A DNA stretch of 64,000 nt from Pseudarcicella hirudinis (GCF_900115665.1 NZ_FOXH01000002.1:203670-267669), one strand, 5' to 3'. Counted from the stretch's first letter, positions 1 to 8,753 are shown. Notes: generated from the letters alone by a model not told the origin. Made by a program: numbers and translations.

Positions 1-100
1 GGTTACAACCCATGACCTGATTTCTGGCAATGTTTTTGCTTTTATCAATAAGCAAAGCATTTTCTTTTCCCGCCGCCTGAAACCAATTCTTTATGAATAA
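1..100 (+). CDS. C-terminal tail of an unidentified gene (cut by window start)
   Basis: Only the frame beginning at base 2 stays open from the window edge, giving about 32 codons that end at TAA 98-100; the other two forward frames stop within 20 bases. The tail ends in basic and hydrophobic residues (SRRLKPILYE). It stops 16 bases before the haloperoxidase-like gene, so the two may be co-transcribed. Too little is present to name a family, and the stretch could still be non-coding. Confidence 0.35.
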   Translation, partial: VTTHDLISGNVFAFINKQSIFFSRRLKPILYE

Positions 101-116
101 TCTGTATTAAAGTATT

Positions 117-1529
117 ATGAAACAAAATCGACAAAATCTTTTCTCTCATTCCGGCCGCGGTAAGGAAAGTATTATTTATCATTACTTTTTTCTGGCAGTT
201 ATGATTTTATGGGTAACTGCCTGTAAACCCTCAGAAGATGCAACGAAAGAAGTACAGCCGAAAGTTTTGGCAAGTAGTTTTGATATGGGTGTGGCATCTT
301 ATTGGGTAAAGACGCAATTATATCTTTGTAAAAAAGGAACTGGATTTACACCGCCTGTCACATCAAGAGCATTTGGATATGCTGGCGTAACACTTTATGA
401 ATCGGTGGTAGGAGGGATGCCTTCCAATAATTCTTTGTCAGGACAATTGTCGGGTCTAAGCAATGTTCCGAAGGCAGATGCTGCCAAAGAATATAACTGG
501 GCACTGGCTGCTAATGCCGCAGAAGCATTTATTGTAAAGAAACTGTTTGTAAACCCTGTTGATTCCACAAAGTATTATCCTAAAATTGATTCACTGGAAC
601 AAGCATTAAATGTGCTTTATAAAGTAAACGTAACCACAGAAGTGCTGGAACGATCAAAAGCATATGGAAAAGCTGTTGCTGCTGCGATTTACAATTGGTC
701 GAAAACGGATGGAGGGGATGAAGGATACAAGCGAAATTTCCCGACTTCCTATAAAGTTCCGGTTTTTGTAGGAGCGTGGCAGCCAACTGAAAATAACATT
801 CAGAATCCGATGCAGCCTTTTTGGGGTGCAAACCGTTTATTTGTAGAAGCGAATGGCAAATTGGCAATGCCCAAACCAATAGATTATTCTACTAAATCAA
901 ATTCTCCGTATTTTATCCAGTATAACGAGGTTTATCAGAAAAATAAGATCCTGACCCAGGAGGAAAAAGAAATATCGGTATGGTGGTCTGATAATCCTGG
1001 AGATACTTCGACACCTCCGGGGCATTCAGTTTCAATTGCAAATATTGCTTTGCAGAAAGTCAATGCTAAATTGGATAAAGCGGCGGAAGGTTTTGCGAAA
1101 ACCGGCATAGCCGTTGCCGATGCTTTTATTCTGTGCTGGAAATGTAAATTCACCTACAATAATGAGCGCCCGTACACTTACGTAAGATATGCCATTGATC
1201 CTTCCTGGAAACCTTTCTGGCCGGCTCCGCCGTTTCCGGGTTTTCCTTCAGGACATGCCACACAGGCCGGAGCAGTTTGTGAAGTGCTGACAAATCTTTT
1301 TGGGGACAACTTTGCTTTTACAGATGATTCCTACGAAGGCAGAGCCAATGATCCGCTGACAGGTACGGCATTTAAAAGCCGCTCCTTTGCAAGTTTCAAA
1401 GACTTTGCCGTAGAATGTGCCAATTCAAGATTTTATGGTGGAATTCATACGCATCAGGATAATGATGAAGGGATGAAAAATGGTGTATTGGTAGGGAAAA
1501 ATGTAAATGCCTTAAAATTTAAGAAATAA
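117..1529 (+). CDS. Vanadium-dependent haloperoxidase-like lipoprotein (PAP2 superfamily)
   Basis: 470 residues. A long basic N-terminus is followed by a hydrophobic segment and a lipobox with Cys36 (WVTAC), so it is probably an exported, lipid-anchored protein. The C-terminal half carries the whole vanadate/phosphate-binding signature of the family: K344 and R351 (K-x6-RP), S378-G379-H380 in FPSGH, then R438, H444 and D448 (SR-x5-H-x3-D). Spacing matches fungal chloroperoxidase (K353/R360, SGH 402-404, R490/H496), where the last His binds vanadium and the SGH His is the acid-base residue. Whether it oxidises halide or acts as a phosphatase cannot be told from sequence. A second family member lies at 13618-15210. 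A strong terminator follows. Confidence 0.85.
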   Translation: MKQNRQNLFSHSGRGKESIIYHYFFLAVMILWVTACKPSEDATKEVQPKVLASSFDMGVASYWVKTQLYLCKKGTGFTPPVTSRAFGYAGVTLYESVVGGMPSNNSLSGQLSGLSNVPKADAAKEYNWALAANAAEAFIVKKLFVNPVDSTKYYPKIDSLEQALNVLYKVNVTTEVLERSKAYGKAVAAAIYNWSKTDGGDEGYKRNFPTSYKVPVFVGAWQPTENNIQNPMQPFWGANRLFVEANGKLAMPKPIDYSTKSNSPYFIQYNEVYQKNKILTQEEKEISVWWSDNPGDTSTPPGHSVSIANIALQKVNAKLDKAAEGFAKTGIAVADAFILCWKCKFTYNNERPYTYVRYAIDPSWKPFWPAPPFPGFPSGHATQAGAVCEVLTNLFGDNFAFTDDSYEGRANDPLTGTAFKSRSFASFKDFAVECANSRFYGGIHTHQDNDEGMKNGVLVGKNVNALKFKK

Positions 1530-1548
1530 TATTTTAGCCTGAATTTTC

Positions 1549-1590
1549 CGGGAGTTATCGACAAAGTGTTTGTTGATAACTCCCGTTTTT
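1549..1590 (+). terminator. Rho-independent terminator after the haloperoxidase-like gene
   Basis: A perfect 11-bp stem (CGGGAGTTATC with GATAACTCCCG) around a 15-base loop is followed by TTTTT at 1586-1590. It lies between two convergent genes; the minus-strand side has only a weak T-run, so it mainly serves the plus-strand gene. Confidence 0.9.
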
Positions 1591-1595
1591 GTTCG

Positions 1596-3191
1596 TTAAA
1601 ATGAAGCAGGGGAAGGGAGTTTGTTTCTCACATTAATGACTGTTTTATTGATAAACGGAGCTAATGAAATAATCAATAAAAGTGCAGTAATTCCCATGCA
1701 AACCCATAAATAGTAATCCATCGCAAAATGCAGGAAAGCCTGATTCTGAGTGCTTTTACTGATTAATCCCAAAGCAGCTTTATTGGCCTCAGATGAAGAT
1801 ACTCCCCTGGAAATTAAACCGTTACGATAAATGGATAATCTAGAAATGGTTTCCGGATTAATCAACGAGATCTCTTCACTTAAACGGGTATAATGAATAC
1901 TGTCCGATTTTATCTGAAAAAAATTAATCATAGAAATACTTAAGCTAAAGCCCAGAAACCGGATAAATACTCCGGTAGTAGAAGCTGATTTACTCAGATT
2001 TTCCGGAACCGAGGAAATAATGAATAAAACAATCGGGGTCATCAGCATTCCGGCACCTAATCCTTGAACAATCAGCGGAATAATGAATGTCTCTGCCTCA
2101 GCCTGGGTATTGAAAAGCCAGTACATCCAGGCATGAAAAACCAGCAGTAACATGAAGCCGTAAATCCAGATGACCCTTATGGATTTTTGAAGAATAATCA
2201 ATCTGGAAGCTAATGTAGCACTGAGTATAATGCCTGAAAGATTGGCCAGCATCATCAGGTTTACATGAATAGGATCCATCCCAAGCACTTTCGCGAAGTA
2301 AAGAGACGTAATATTAAAAGCTCCTCTGATCAGATAAAAAGCCAGCAGAAAGATTATCCCGATCCGGAAGTTCCGGTATTTAAAAACATCCAGGTGCAGA
2401 AAAGGTCTTTTCAGACTTTTCTGACGGAAAACGTGCAATAAGGTTAAGAGCAGAATCATGAACAGACAAAATCTGATGCTGTCATTTTCAAGCCATTCTA
2501 ATTGTTGTCCGTAAACCAGTACCCAACCGATAAGCATCAGTAAAATTGAATATAAAACAAAACTGACCCAGTCGGTCTGATATAAAGGCATTTTTTTGCT
2601 GAGTCTGACATTGTTCATGATACCCAACAGTAAAATTGCACCGGGAATGAAAGCAAAAATTGCAAATTTATAAACTGCATTGAACTCATAATTATCTACA
2701 ATCGGAGCAGTCACCAGAGAAGTAAACGGAGCCATGCAGAGAATGAGTGTATAAAAGAGAGAATATCCGATTTCTCGGGCTCTTTCAGTCCCTAACTTGC
2801 TGAAAATTAAAGTTAAACAGATACTCGTAATGCCACAGTTAAGCACTCCCTGAATAAATCTCAGGACAAACAGCAGATAAATATTTCTGGTTAAATAACA
2901 GATGAGAGTAGAAATTACTTCCAAAGACAGGCAAAGCAGAAAATAAGGTCTGGTATTCATATAGGAGAAAAACCGGCGTTCCAGCGGAACTGCTGTTGCT
3001 ACAGCTACATAAAACAATAACATAGAGTATTGAATATCAGCTGGTTCTGCTCCGTAATAACCTGCCGCCGCATTTATGTTTACGGTTGAAATGGCAAATA
3101 ACATGGTACTTGGTAAAATCACCAGAAAAATAGTGATTTTGATCAGCCAGCCGGGTACCCAGGACTTGAAGATAGCAGTTTGATTATCCAT
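1596..3191 (-). CDS. MFS drug:H+ antiporter, DHA2/EmrB-like inner-membrane pump
   Basis: 531 residues with about 14 hydrophobic segments, the size and layout of the DHA2 (EmrB/QacA-like) branch of the major facilitator superfamily. It would be the proton-driven inner-membrane pump of a tripartite efflux complex. It is the last gene of a three-gene operon: its start overlaps the end of the HlyD/EmrA-like adaptor by 8 bases, a coupling typical of emrAB. An AraC-type regulator is divergent upstream of the operon. The substrate is unknown; drugs, bile-salt-like detergents or fatty acids are the usual range of the family. Confidence 0.87.
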   Translation of the reverse strand: MDNQTAIFKSWVPGWLIKITIFLVILPSTMLFAISTVNINAAAGYYGAEPADIQYSMLLFYVAVATAVPLERRFFSYMNTRPYFLLCLSLEVISTLICYLTRNIYLLFVLRFIQGVLNCGITSICLTLIFSKLGTERAREIGYSLFYTLILCMAPFTSLVTAPIVDNYEFNAVYKFAIFAFIPGAILLLGIMNNVRLSKKMPLYQTDWVSFVLYSILLMLIGWVLVYGQQLEWLENDSIRFCLFMILLLTLLHVFRQKSLKRPFLHLDVFKYRNFRIGIIFLLAFYLIRGAFNITSLYFAKVLGMDPIHVNLMMLANLSGIILSATLASRLIILQKSIRVIWIYGFMLLLVFHAWMYWLFNTQAEAETFIIPLIVQGLGAGMLMTPIVLFIISSVPENLSKSASTTGVFIRFLGFSLSISMINFFQIKSDSIHYTRLSEEISLINPETISRLSIYRNGLISRGVSSSEANKAALGLISKSTQNQAFLHFAMDYYLWVCMGITALLLIISLAPFINKTVINVRNKLPSPASF

Positions 3192-4257
3192 TTTGATGAT
3201 TTCTCCCTTTTTTTACAGAAACATTCGCACTCATTCCGGCACTGAGAATTCCTAAGCCCTTTTTATCTCCTTCTAATCTGATTCTTACCGGAATACGCTG
3301 GGCAATTTTCACAAAGTTTCCTGTTGAATTATCAGGGGGAAGTAATGAAAATCTTGATCCGGTTGCGGCAGAAAGTGATTCTATCTTACCTTTGAAAATT
3401 TCATCAGGAAATGCGTCTATTTCAATCTCCACATTCTCCCCGACATACATATTTCTTACCTGTGTTTCCTTAAAATTGGCGATGACCCATTTCCCGGCTT
3501 CATGATCTACAATAAACCCAAGTGTTTGCCCAATCAGGATTAACTGACCGGGTTGTATCGTTCTCCTGCCCATTTTCCCGTCATAAGGAGCCGTAATTAT
3601 CGTATAGGAAACATCCAGTTTGTTTTTACCTACAATAGCTTCCCTTCTTTTGATTTCTGCAGAGGCAACGTCTTTTTGTACCTGTGTATCATGTACTTTT
3701 GCAAGTGAAGCACTATAGGCATCAAGTGTTGCCTGGTATTCAGATTTAGCTACATCCAATGCGGTTTTTACATTCTCAAACTGTTGTCCGGTTACAGATT
3801 CTGCCTCAAAGAGATTTTTATAGCGAATATATTCCTGTTCCTGTTTCCAGAGCCGGGCTTTAGCAGCTTCTATTTGAGATTTACTTACTTTTGCCACCTG
3901 ATTCATCGTATTTGTATTACTTTCCAGTACAGAAATCTGAGCTCTGGCATTAACCAGTGCCGCTTCAGCTTCCCGCTGCTGGACGATATAATCACTGTTG
4001 TCAATTACCAGCAAAGTGTCTCCGCGATGTACTTCCTGGTTTTCCTCAAATTTTATTTCTTTGATATAACCGCTTACTTTCGCCGTAACCGGATTGATAT
4101 ATTCATCTACCTGTGCATCATTGGTTTCTTCGTATTTATTCATGAAAAGCAATGTTCTGGTACCCCAAACCGCTAATGCTACCAGTATTACCGAAGCCAG
4201 TATGGCTGTAATATTGGTAATGATTTTGTCTGTTCTGTTACTTTTAGGAGTGTTCAT
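3184..4257 (-). CDS. HlyD/EmrA-family periplasmic adaptor (membrane fusion protein)
   Basis: 357 residues. One N-terminal membrane anchor at about residues 13-35 is followed by a lipoyl-like segment (around VSGYIKEIKFEENQEV), a long alpha-helical hairpin (about residues 85-215) and the second lipoyl/beta-barrel half (YTIITAPYDGKMGRR). This is the standard adaptor layout that bridges an inner-membrane pump to a TolC-type channel. It starts 2 bases after the TolC-like gene's stop and overlaps the MFS pump gene, so all three are one transcript. The length is typical of EmrA relatives. Confidence 0.9.
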   Translation of the reverse strand: MNTPKSNRTDKIITNITAILASVILVALAVWGTRTLLFMNKYEETNDAQVDEYINPVTAKVSGYIKEIKFEENQEVHRGDTLLVIDNSDYIVQQREAEAALVNARAQISVLESNTNTMNQVAKVSKSQIEAAKARLWKQEQEYIRYKNLFEAESVTGQQFENVKTALDVAKSEYQATLDAYSASLAKVHDTQVQKDVASAEIKRREAIVGKNKLDVSYTIITAPYDGKMGRRTIQPGQLILIGQTLGFIVDHEAGKWVIANFKETQVRNMYVGENVEIEIDAFPDEIFKGKIESLSAATGSRFSLLPPDNSTGNFVKIAQRIPVRIRLEGDKKGLGILSAGMSANVSVKKGRNHQNG

Positions 4258-4259
4258 AA

Positions 4260-5603
4260 TTAGAGATTTCCAATGGTTTTTTGTAATTGATAATATTGTT
4301 CCTGTGCAATAATCTGAGCAGAAGTCAGGTCAAATCTTGCCTGAAGCACCTGCGTTTCTGCATCAAGTAAATCAGTAAGTAATGCCAGCTGATTAAAATA
4401 AGTATTGTTGATAATTCTGAGGTTTTCAGTGGCCTGTACTATATTATTTTTAGCAACTTCAATTCTGCTCAATGATTCTTTATAACGGACGTAGGATTCA
4501 TGAACCTGCTGACGAATTCCATCTCCCAGGTCAGAATGTGCCAGTTCATGTTGCAGGATATTGAGTCTGGCAGCTTCTTCCTTATGTTTGTTCTGATATA
4601 ATGCAGAAATCGGAAATGAAGCTTTTACTCCATACTGACCCAAAGCATAAGCTGCATTCGCATAAGGATAAAACTGAATCTGAGGATACGCATAGGTGTA
4701 TTCTGCAAAAAGCCCGATTTTAGGAGCAGCGTTTGTTTTTACCTGTTTTAACTTCAGGAAACTGAGCTCTGTTTCTTTTTCTGAAATTTTGTAGGAAAAT
4801 GCCTGTTTCAGTGCCTGTGCCAGATATGTTTCATATGATTCCGGTAAAAAATCACTGACATTTGTCGAATCAGATTGAACCATAATTCTGGTATTATCAG
4901 GTAAGCCTGTTATGATAGCCACTTTCCGGGAAGTAATATCTATGCTGTTCTCTATTTCAAGCAGATTCATTTTTTGTCCTGATAATTTCAGCTCCGCTCG
5001 AAGCACGTCTGTTTTCAGTACCACTCCGTTTTTATGCAGTTGTCTGATCTGTACCAGTAATTTTTCCTGTTCCGCAATATCCTGTAAAAGCAACTGTTTA
5101 AACATATAGCTCCTCTTAAGGTCAAGGAAATAAATAGCTGCTTTAAAACGGATTTCAGAAACCGTAAGATGTTGAAATTCTAAAGCAATCGCATGTTTAA
5201 CTTCTTCAGCTTCAATGTTATTTCTTACTTTTCCACCGTTGTAAACATTCAGGTAAGCATCCCCTGAAATCTTATAAAAATTGTGTATTACCGGGAATTG
5301 ATCTGGTGTATGAAATAAACCGTTCTCAAAAACAGGCATATTTGAAATACGGGCATATGTTCCCGATGCTCCGATTTCCGGGAACCGCTCTGTAAGCGCA
5401 TCCTTTACTTCCTCTTCACTGGTTTTGATTTTAAGTTTCTGAATTTGAATTAATTTGCTGTTTTTTGAGGCTTTTTCCCAGATTTCAGAAAGAGAAAGTA
5501 CGATCACATTGGTGGAATCATGAGGCATTTCAGTGGCTTTTACCTGAATGGATATTGTAAAAGCCAACTGGATAAAGTACAATATTTTGCTAAAAGGTTT
5601 CAT
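4260..5603 (-). CDS. TolC-family outer-membrane efflux channel
   Basis: 447 residues with an N-terminal signal peptide (about residues 1-23) and the two-fold repeated helical pattern of outer-membrane efflux proteins; the segment RIEVAKNNIVQATENLRI is characteristic of the C-terminal repeat. It is the first gene of the efflux operon and should form the trimeric outer-membrane duct for the adaptor and pump encoded downstream. The upstream 101-base gap is shared with the divergent AraC regulator and holds an inverted repeat that may be the operator. Confidence 0.88.
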   Translation of the reverse strand: MKPFSKILYFIQLAFTISIQVKATEMPHDSTNVIVLSLSEIWEKASKNSKLIQIQKLKIKTSEEEVKDALTERFPEIGASGTYARISNMPVFENGLFHTPDQFPVIHNFYKISGDAYLNVYNGGKVRNNIEAEEVKHAIALEFQHLTVSEIRFKAAIYFLDLKRSYMFKQLLLQDIAEQEKLLVQIRQLHKNGVVLKTDVLRAELKLSGQKMNLLEIENSIDITSRKVAIITGLPDNTRIMVQSDSTNVSDFLPESYETYLAQALKQAFSYKISEKETELSFLKLKQVKTNAAPKIGLFAEYTYAYPQIQFYPYANAAYALGQYGVKASFPISALYQNKHKEEAARLNILQHELAHSDLGDGIRQQVHESYVRYKESLSRIEVAKNNIVQATENLRIINNTYFNQLALLTDLLDAETQVLQARFDLTSAQIIAQEQYYQLQKTIGNL

Positions 5604-5628
5604 ATAATTATTCTAATAATCCTGACTG

Positions 5629-5651
5629 CAAATTTCCTGCAAAGAAATTTG
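5629..5651. promoter_or_regulatory. Inverted repeat in the efflux operon/araC-type divergent promoter region
   Basis: CAAATTTC (5629-5636) and GAAATTTG (5644-5651) form a perfect 8-bp inverted repeat with a 7-base spacer, midway between the divergent tolC-like and AraC-type genes. The right arm overlaps the proposed -33 element of the regulator. This is a plausible operator for the local regulator; binding is inferred only from position and symmetry. Confidence 0.4.
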
Positions 5652-5681
5652 TTTTATTTTGTCTAAATTGCCATAGATTTG
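5648..5681 (+). promoter_or_regulatory. Candidate Bacteroidota promoter for the AraC-type gene
   Basis: TTTG at 5648-5651 and TAGATTTG at 5674-5681 match the Bacteroidota -33/-7 pattern with a 22-base gap, slightly longer than the usual 19-21. The start codon follows 23 bases after the -7 box. Confidence 0.45.
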
Positions 5682-5704
5682 TTAGAACCAGCCAATTTAA
5701 CGAA

Positions 5705-6487
5705 ATGAAAGTAGAAGACTACCTGATAGCCCTTGATGCAGAGCCCGACACTTGTTATGTCTGGCACGATAAAACAGAGAATAAATACCCCATTCACAAG
5801 CATAAAAAAGGTCAGCTGACCTATGTGGAAGGAGGAATGGCTTTCTTTTATTCGAGGGAGAAATCTTATTTTTTGCCTTCAAGACATTTTGTATGGGTTC
5901 CTCCGGGGATGGAACATTACTTTGAACTTCGTTATCCGGCAAGTGTAGTCCGGTCAATTTATTTCAATTTTGAGGGGATTGAGGAAAATGATTTCTATTT
6001 TAAAATGGGGATTTATCCGGTTAATAACCTGCTTTGGGAGATGATTTTGTTTACTGAAAAATGGAAAGGAGATATCGGAAAGGATTCACAGGCTTATCAT
6101 TTTCTGATAACGCTAAAGAATATATTACCTGAAATCAGTCAGCATCCTTTGCCGATAGCTGTACCGACAACGGAGAATGAACGATTGCGCCCGGTTCTGA
6201 TTTTTATTCATCGAAATATTTCTGAGAATCTTACTATTTCTAATGTAGCAGCCAGATTCGGATTCAGCGACCGGAATTTATCCAGAATGTTCCGCGCAGA
6301 TCTGGATATCTCGTTTTTTCAATATCTGAAACTATTGCGTATTGTAAAAGCGATGGAAATGCTGTTACAGACTAAACAAACTGTTAGTGAAATAGCGTAT
6401 GCAACCGGATATGATAGTATTTCAGCCTTCAGCAATACCTTTTTTCAGCTTACCGGAAGAAGGCCGACCGATTTTAGAAACTTATAA
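5705..6487 (+). CDS. AraC-family transcriptional regulator
   Basis: 260 residues. The N-terminal part looks like a cupin-type sensor domain (HKHKKGQLTYVEGGM, and VWVPPGMEHYFEL, a typical cupin His-containing turn). The C-terminal hundred residues are a double helix-turn-helix AraC domain: first HTH around VAARFGFSDRNLSRMFR, second around SEIAYATGYDSISAFSNTF, ending with the family signature GRRPTDFR. It is divergent from the three-gene efflux operon, so it most likely controls that operon in response to a small ligand bound by the cupin domain. Confidence 0.88.
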   Translation: MKVEDYLIALDAEPDTCYVWHDKTENKYPIHKHKKGQLTYVEGGMAFFYSREKSYFLPSRHFVWVPPGMEHYFELRYPASVVRSIYFNFEGIEENDFYFKMGIYPVNNLLWEMILFTEKWKGDIGKDSQAYHFLITLKNILPEISQHPLPIAVPTTENERLRPVLIFIHRNISENLTISNVAARFGFSDRNLSRMFRADLDISFFQYLKLLRIVKAMEMLLQTKQTVSEIAYATGYDSISAFSNTFFQLTGRRPTDFRNL

Positions 6488-6527
6488 TCATGGAGATTGA
6501 AAACATAGTTTTCCCGATAAAATACAA

Positions 6528-6557
6528 AAAAGAGTGTTCCATCCGGCGCACCCTTTT
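6528..6557 (+). terminator. Weak hairpin after the AraC-type gene
   Basis: AAAAGAGTG (6528-6536) pairs with CACCCTTTT (6549-6557) with one mismatch and a 12-base loop; the descending arm ends in TTTT. It is 40 bases past the stop codon and could terminate the regulator transcript. Confidence 0.4.
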
Positions 6558-6581
6558 CCCAATCCTGTAATCTAAACGAAA

Positions 6582-6761
6582 TTAAAAAATCTTCTGTTTA
6601 AGGCTGTTTTCTCCGGATCCGGACATAGTTATTTCATGAAGGATTTTGCCGGATAACTGTAAACGAGTATTTCCTTTAGCAAAATTCAGCCTTAATATCT
6701 GAGCGAAATAGTATCTTGATTTGTAACTTACCTGAAAGGCAAATTTATACTGGTTTGTTCT
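6582..6761 (-). other. In-frame open extension after the M56 gene stop (possible lost C-terminus)
   Basis: Directly after the TAA stop of the M56 gene the same frame continues open for 59 codons to a second TAA at 6582-6584. The conceptual peptide looks protein-like, with segments such as AQILRLNFAKGNTRLQL and GKILHEITMSGSG, and the codons resemble those of neighbouring genes. It has no start codon of its own near its beginning. It may be a former C-terminal domain cut off by a nonsense change, or chance. Confidence 0.35.
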
Positions 6762-8732
6762 TTAGTTTTTAGGACCTTTTTCCGGTTTTATGGTCGTAGC
6801 ATTTTTACGTGAAGATTTGATGGTGGTTGCTCCTTTGGTTTTGAATTGAGATTTTTGCAGATCCAATCTCAGCTCTTCCTTTGCATCCAGTAAATCCTGC
6901 TGTGCTTGTTTTAAACTTTCTGCGGCTTCTTTTCTGCTTTCCTGGGCCTCTTCTTCAGCCAGTTTAAGTTCAATAGCAGCCTGTTTTCTATCCTCTTCTG
7001 CCTGAGCACGAGCCTCAGCAGCCTCTTTTCTGGCAAGCTCCGCCTGTATTCTTCCCTCTTCCGCCTGCTTTCTGCCTTCCTCTGCCTGAATCCGCCCTTC
7101 CGCAGCTTGTTTTCTGCCAAGTTCTGCCTGTCTTCTTCCTTCTTCTGCTTGTTTTCTGCCACGTTCAGCTTCTACACGTCCTTCCGCAGCTTGTTTTCTT
7201 CCAAGTTCTGCCTGTCTTCTTCCTTCCTCTGCCTGTTTTCTGCCACGTTCGGCTTCCGCACGTCCTTCTGCCGCCTGCTTTCTTCCAAGTTCCGCTTGTC
7301 TTCTTCCTTCCTCAGCTTGTTTTCTTCCAATTTCAGCTTGTCTTCTTCCTTCTTCTGCCTGTTTTCTGCCTTCTTTCATGAGTACCTTCAGCTTGTCAAT
7401 CTCAGGTTGGTAAGAAGCAAGCTGATCCTCAGGAATTTTTACATCATTGATATACAATTCGCTGATTTTGTCTTCATTTTCATTAAATCTGTAAGTTTTG
7501 CCATCTACACTAATCTGAGACGAGCCGGAATTATAAACCCAGGTTCTGCTGTGCGTTTTTGTTTTTGCCTTTTTTGCAGGAACTGAATCCACCTTTACCT
7601 CAACTACAGGCGCAGGACAGATAGCATTTGGTTTAATGGCAGCGACTTTAGCAGAAACTGATTTTACAGAGCTTACCGGTGTTACTTCGGAGATGGTCTT
7701 TGCATTGGTTTTTGTAAAAACCGCAGTAAAAGAAACGGCGACAATGAGGCAAATGGTTAATGTTGTTCTTTCCATGATATTGAGTGATTGATTATGGTTT
7801 GACACCATGCGTCTGACACGATGTAATAAATGGTTACTGTTTCCTGAGAATCCCAGAGCATAATCGGGTGTAGTCATTTTATATTCTTCACATGAAATAA
7901 GTGCTTGTATATAGGTTGTTTTGCTTCCGGTAATTGAAATGGCAATGTCATCACAGCAGTTTTCTCTTTCGTTTCTGATAAGATTTGAAATCCATAAAAC
8001 AGCAGGGTTGAAAAAGAAAACTATTTCCAGAAAACGCTGTAAAATGTTAACCAGGTAATCTTTTCGGCGGATATGTGCAAGTTCATGGATTAATATTGCC
8101 TCCAGTTCCTGAGGACTCAGGTGGGAAAGCATCCCTAGAGGAATCAGAATAATCGGCTTGAAGTAGCCTATTACAACCGGCGACTGTGCCACGCCTGATT
8201 GCATAATTTCAATTGCCTGACTGATTCCCAGTTTATGGCTGAGCATTTTTAGTTTTTCCTTTAACTGATAATCTACGGCAAAAATCTTTACTTTTTTAAG
8301 CTGATAAAGACTGTAAAAACCGGCCGCCATTCTGAGAAGCTGGATGCAGATAATCAGAAACCATCCAAGGATAATTTCTCCGGAATGCTCAATGCAATAA
8401 TTAACGATTTCATTGCCAATGCTTTTATCGATCAGTTCATTTCCGGTTGATAAGGCAAAAACCTTCATTGCTGCCGCATTTTCTGTAGAAACAGATTGTA
8501 CAGACACAGATTTAAGTTGCCGGAAAAATGTATAGATACTGCCAGCGGCAAACAGAAATAAGGAAGCCGTAAGTAATTTATACCGAAGATCAGCACTTGA
8601 CTTTTTGGTAAAAAGAATAATGATTCCAACCGTAAAGGACAGAATAAGCCCTTGCCAGAGAGAATGAATCAAAGTACTGCAAAGCGCTTTGAGTAAATAT
8701 TCAGGAACGGGGTTTACAAGACTTAAATCCAT
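6762..8732 (-). CDS. M56-family (BlaR1/MecR1-like) membrane metalloprotease with heptad-repeat tail
   Basis: 656 residues. The N-terminal 340 are a membrane-embedded M56 peptidase: several transmembrane segments (about 27-42, 54-71, 118-135 and 323-340), the zinc motif HELAH at 216-220 and a downstream ENCCDD (257-262) supplying the third ligand. After the last membrane segment comes an extracytoplasmic part with no penicillin-binding sensor domain; instead residues about 452-600 are a long Ala/Glu/Arg heptad repeat. By analogy with BlaR1/BlaI it should cleave, or trigger loss of, the BlaI-like repressor encoded 21 bases upstream. The signal sensed is unknown. The same frame remains open after the stop. 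Confidence 0.88.
   Translation of the reverse strand: MDLSLVNPVPEYLLKALCSTLIHSLWQGLILSFTVGIIILFTKKSSADLRYKLLTASLFLFAAGSIYTFFRQLKSVSVQSVSTENAAAMKVFALSTGNELIDKSIGNEIVNYCIEHSGEIILGWFLIICIQLLRMAAGFYSLYQLKKVKIFAVDYQLKEKLKMLSHKLGISQAIEIMQSGVAQSPVVIGYFKPIILIPLGMLSHLSPQELEAILIHELAHIRRKDYLVNILQRFLEIVFFFNPAVLWISNLIRNERENCCDDIAISITGSKTTYIQALISCEEYKMTTPDYALGFSGNSNHLLHRVRRMVSNHNQSLNIMERTTLTICLIVAVSFTAVFTKTNAKTISEVTPVSSVKSVSAKVAAIKPNAICPAPVVEVKVDSVPAKKAKTKTHSRTWVYNSGSSQISVDGKTYRFNENEDKISELYINDVKIPEDQLASYQPEIDKLKVLMKEGRKQAEEGRRQAEIGRKQAEEGRRQAELGRKQAAEGRAEAERGRKQAEEGRRQAELGRKQAAEGRVEAERGRKQAEEGRRQAELGRKQAAEGRIQAEEGRKQAEEGRIQAELARKEAAEARAQAEEDRKQAAIELKLAEEEAQESRKEAAESLKQAQQDLLDAKEELRLDLQKSQFKTKGATTIKSSRKNATTIKPEKGPKN
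6933..7379 (-). repeat. Coding tandem repeat: heptads grouped into 28-residue (84-bp) units
   Basis: Within the M56 gene, about 21 consecutive heptads of the type A-E-x-G-R-x-Q follow each other. Four heptads (AEEGRRQ, AELGRKQ, AAEGRAE, AERGRKQ) form a 28-residue super-unit repeated three times with small changes and a fourth time degenerately. The pattern predicts a long, charged, Ala/Gly-cored helix. Near-identical units make the tract prone to length change by slippage. Confidence 0.9.
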
Positions 8733-8753
8733 TTGATTACATTTTAGAGATGA

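Noticed and set aside
3784-4312. Plus-strand frames of 130 and 72 residues inside the HlyD-like gene
   Set aside because: They are antisense to a gene with clear adaptor features and lack any domain or coding-like pattern.
7107-7586. 159-residue open frame opposite the M56 repeat region
   Set aside because: It is rich in Phe/Ser/Cys because it is the reverse of Arg/Glu/Ala-rich heptad codons; the opposite strand has clear family motifs.
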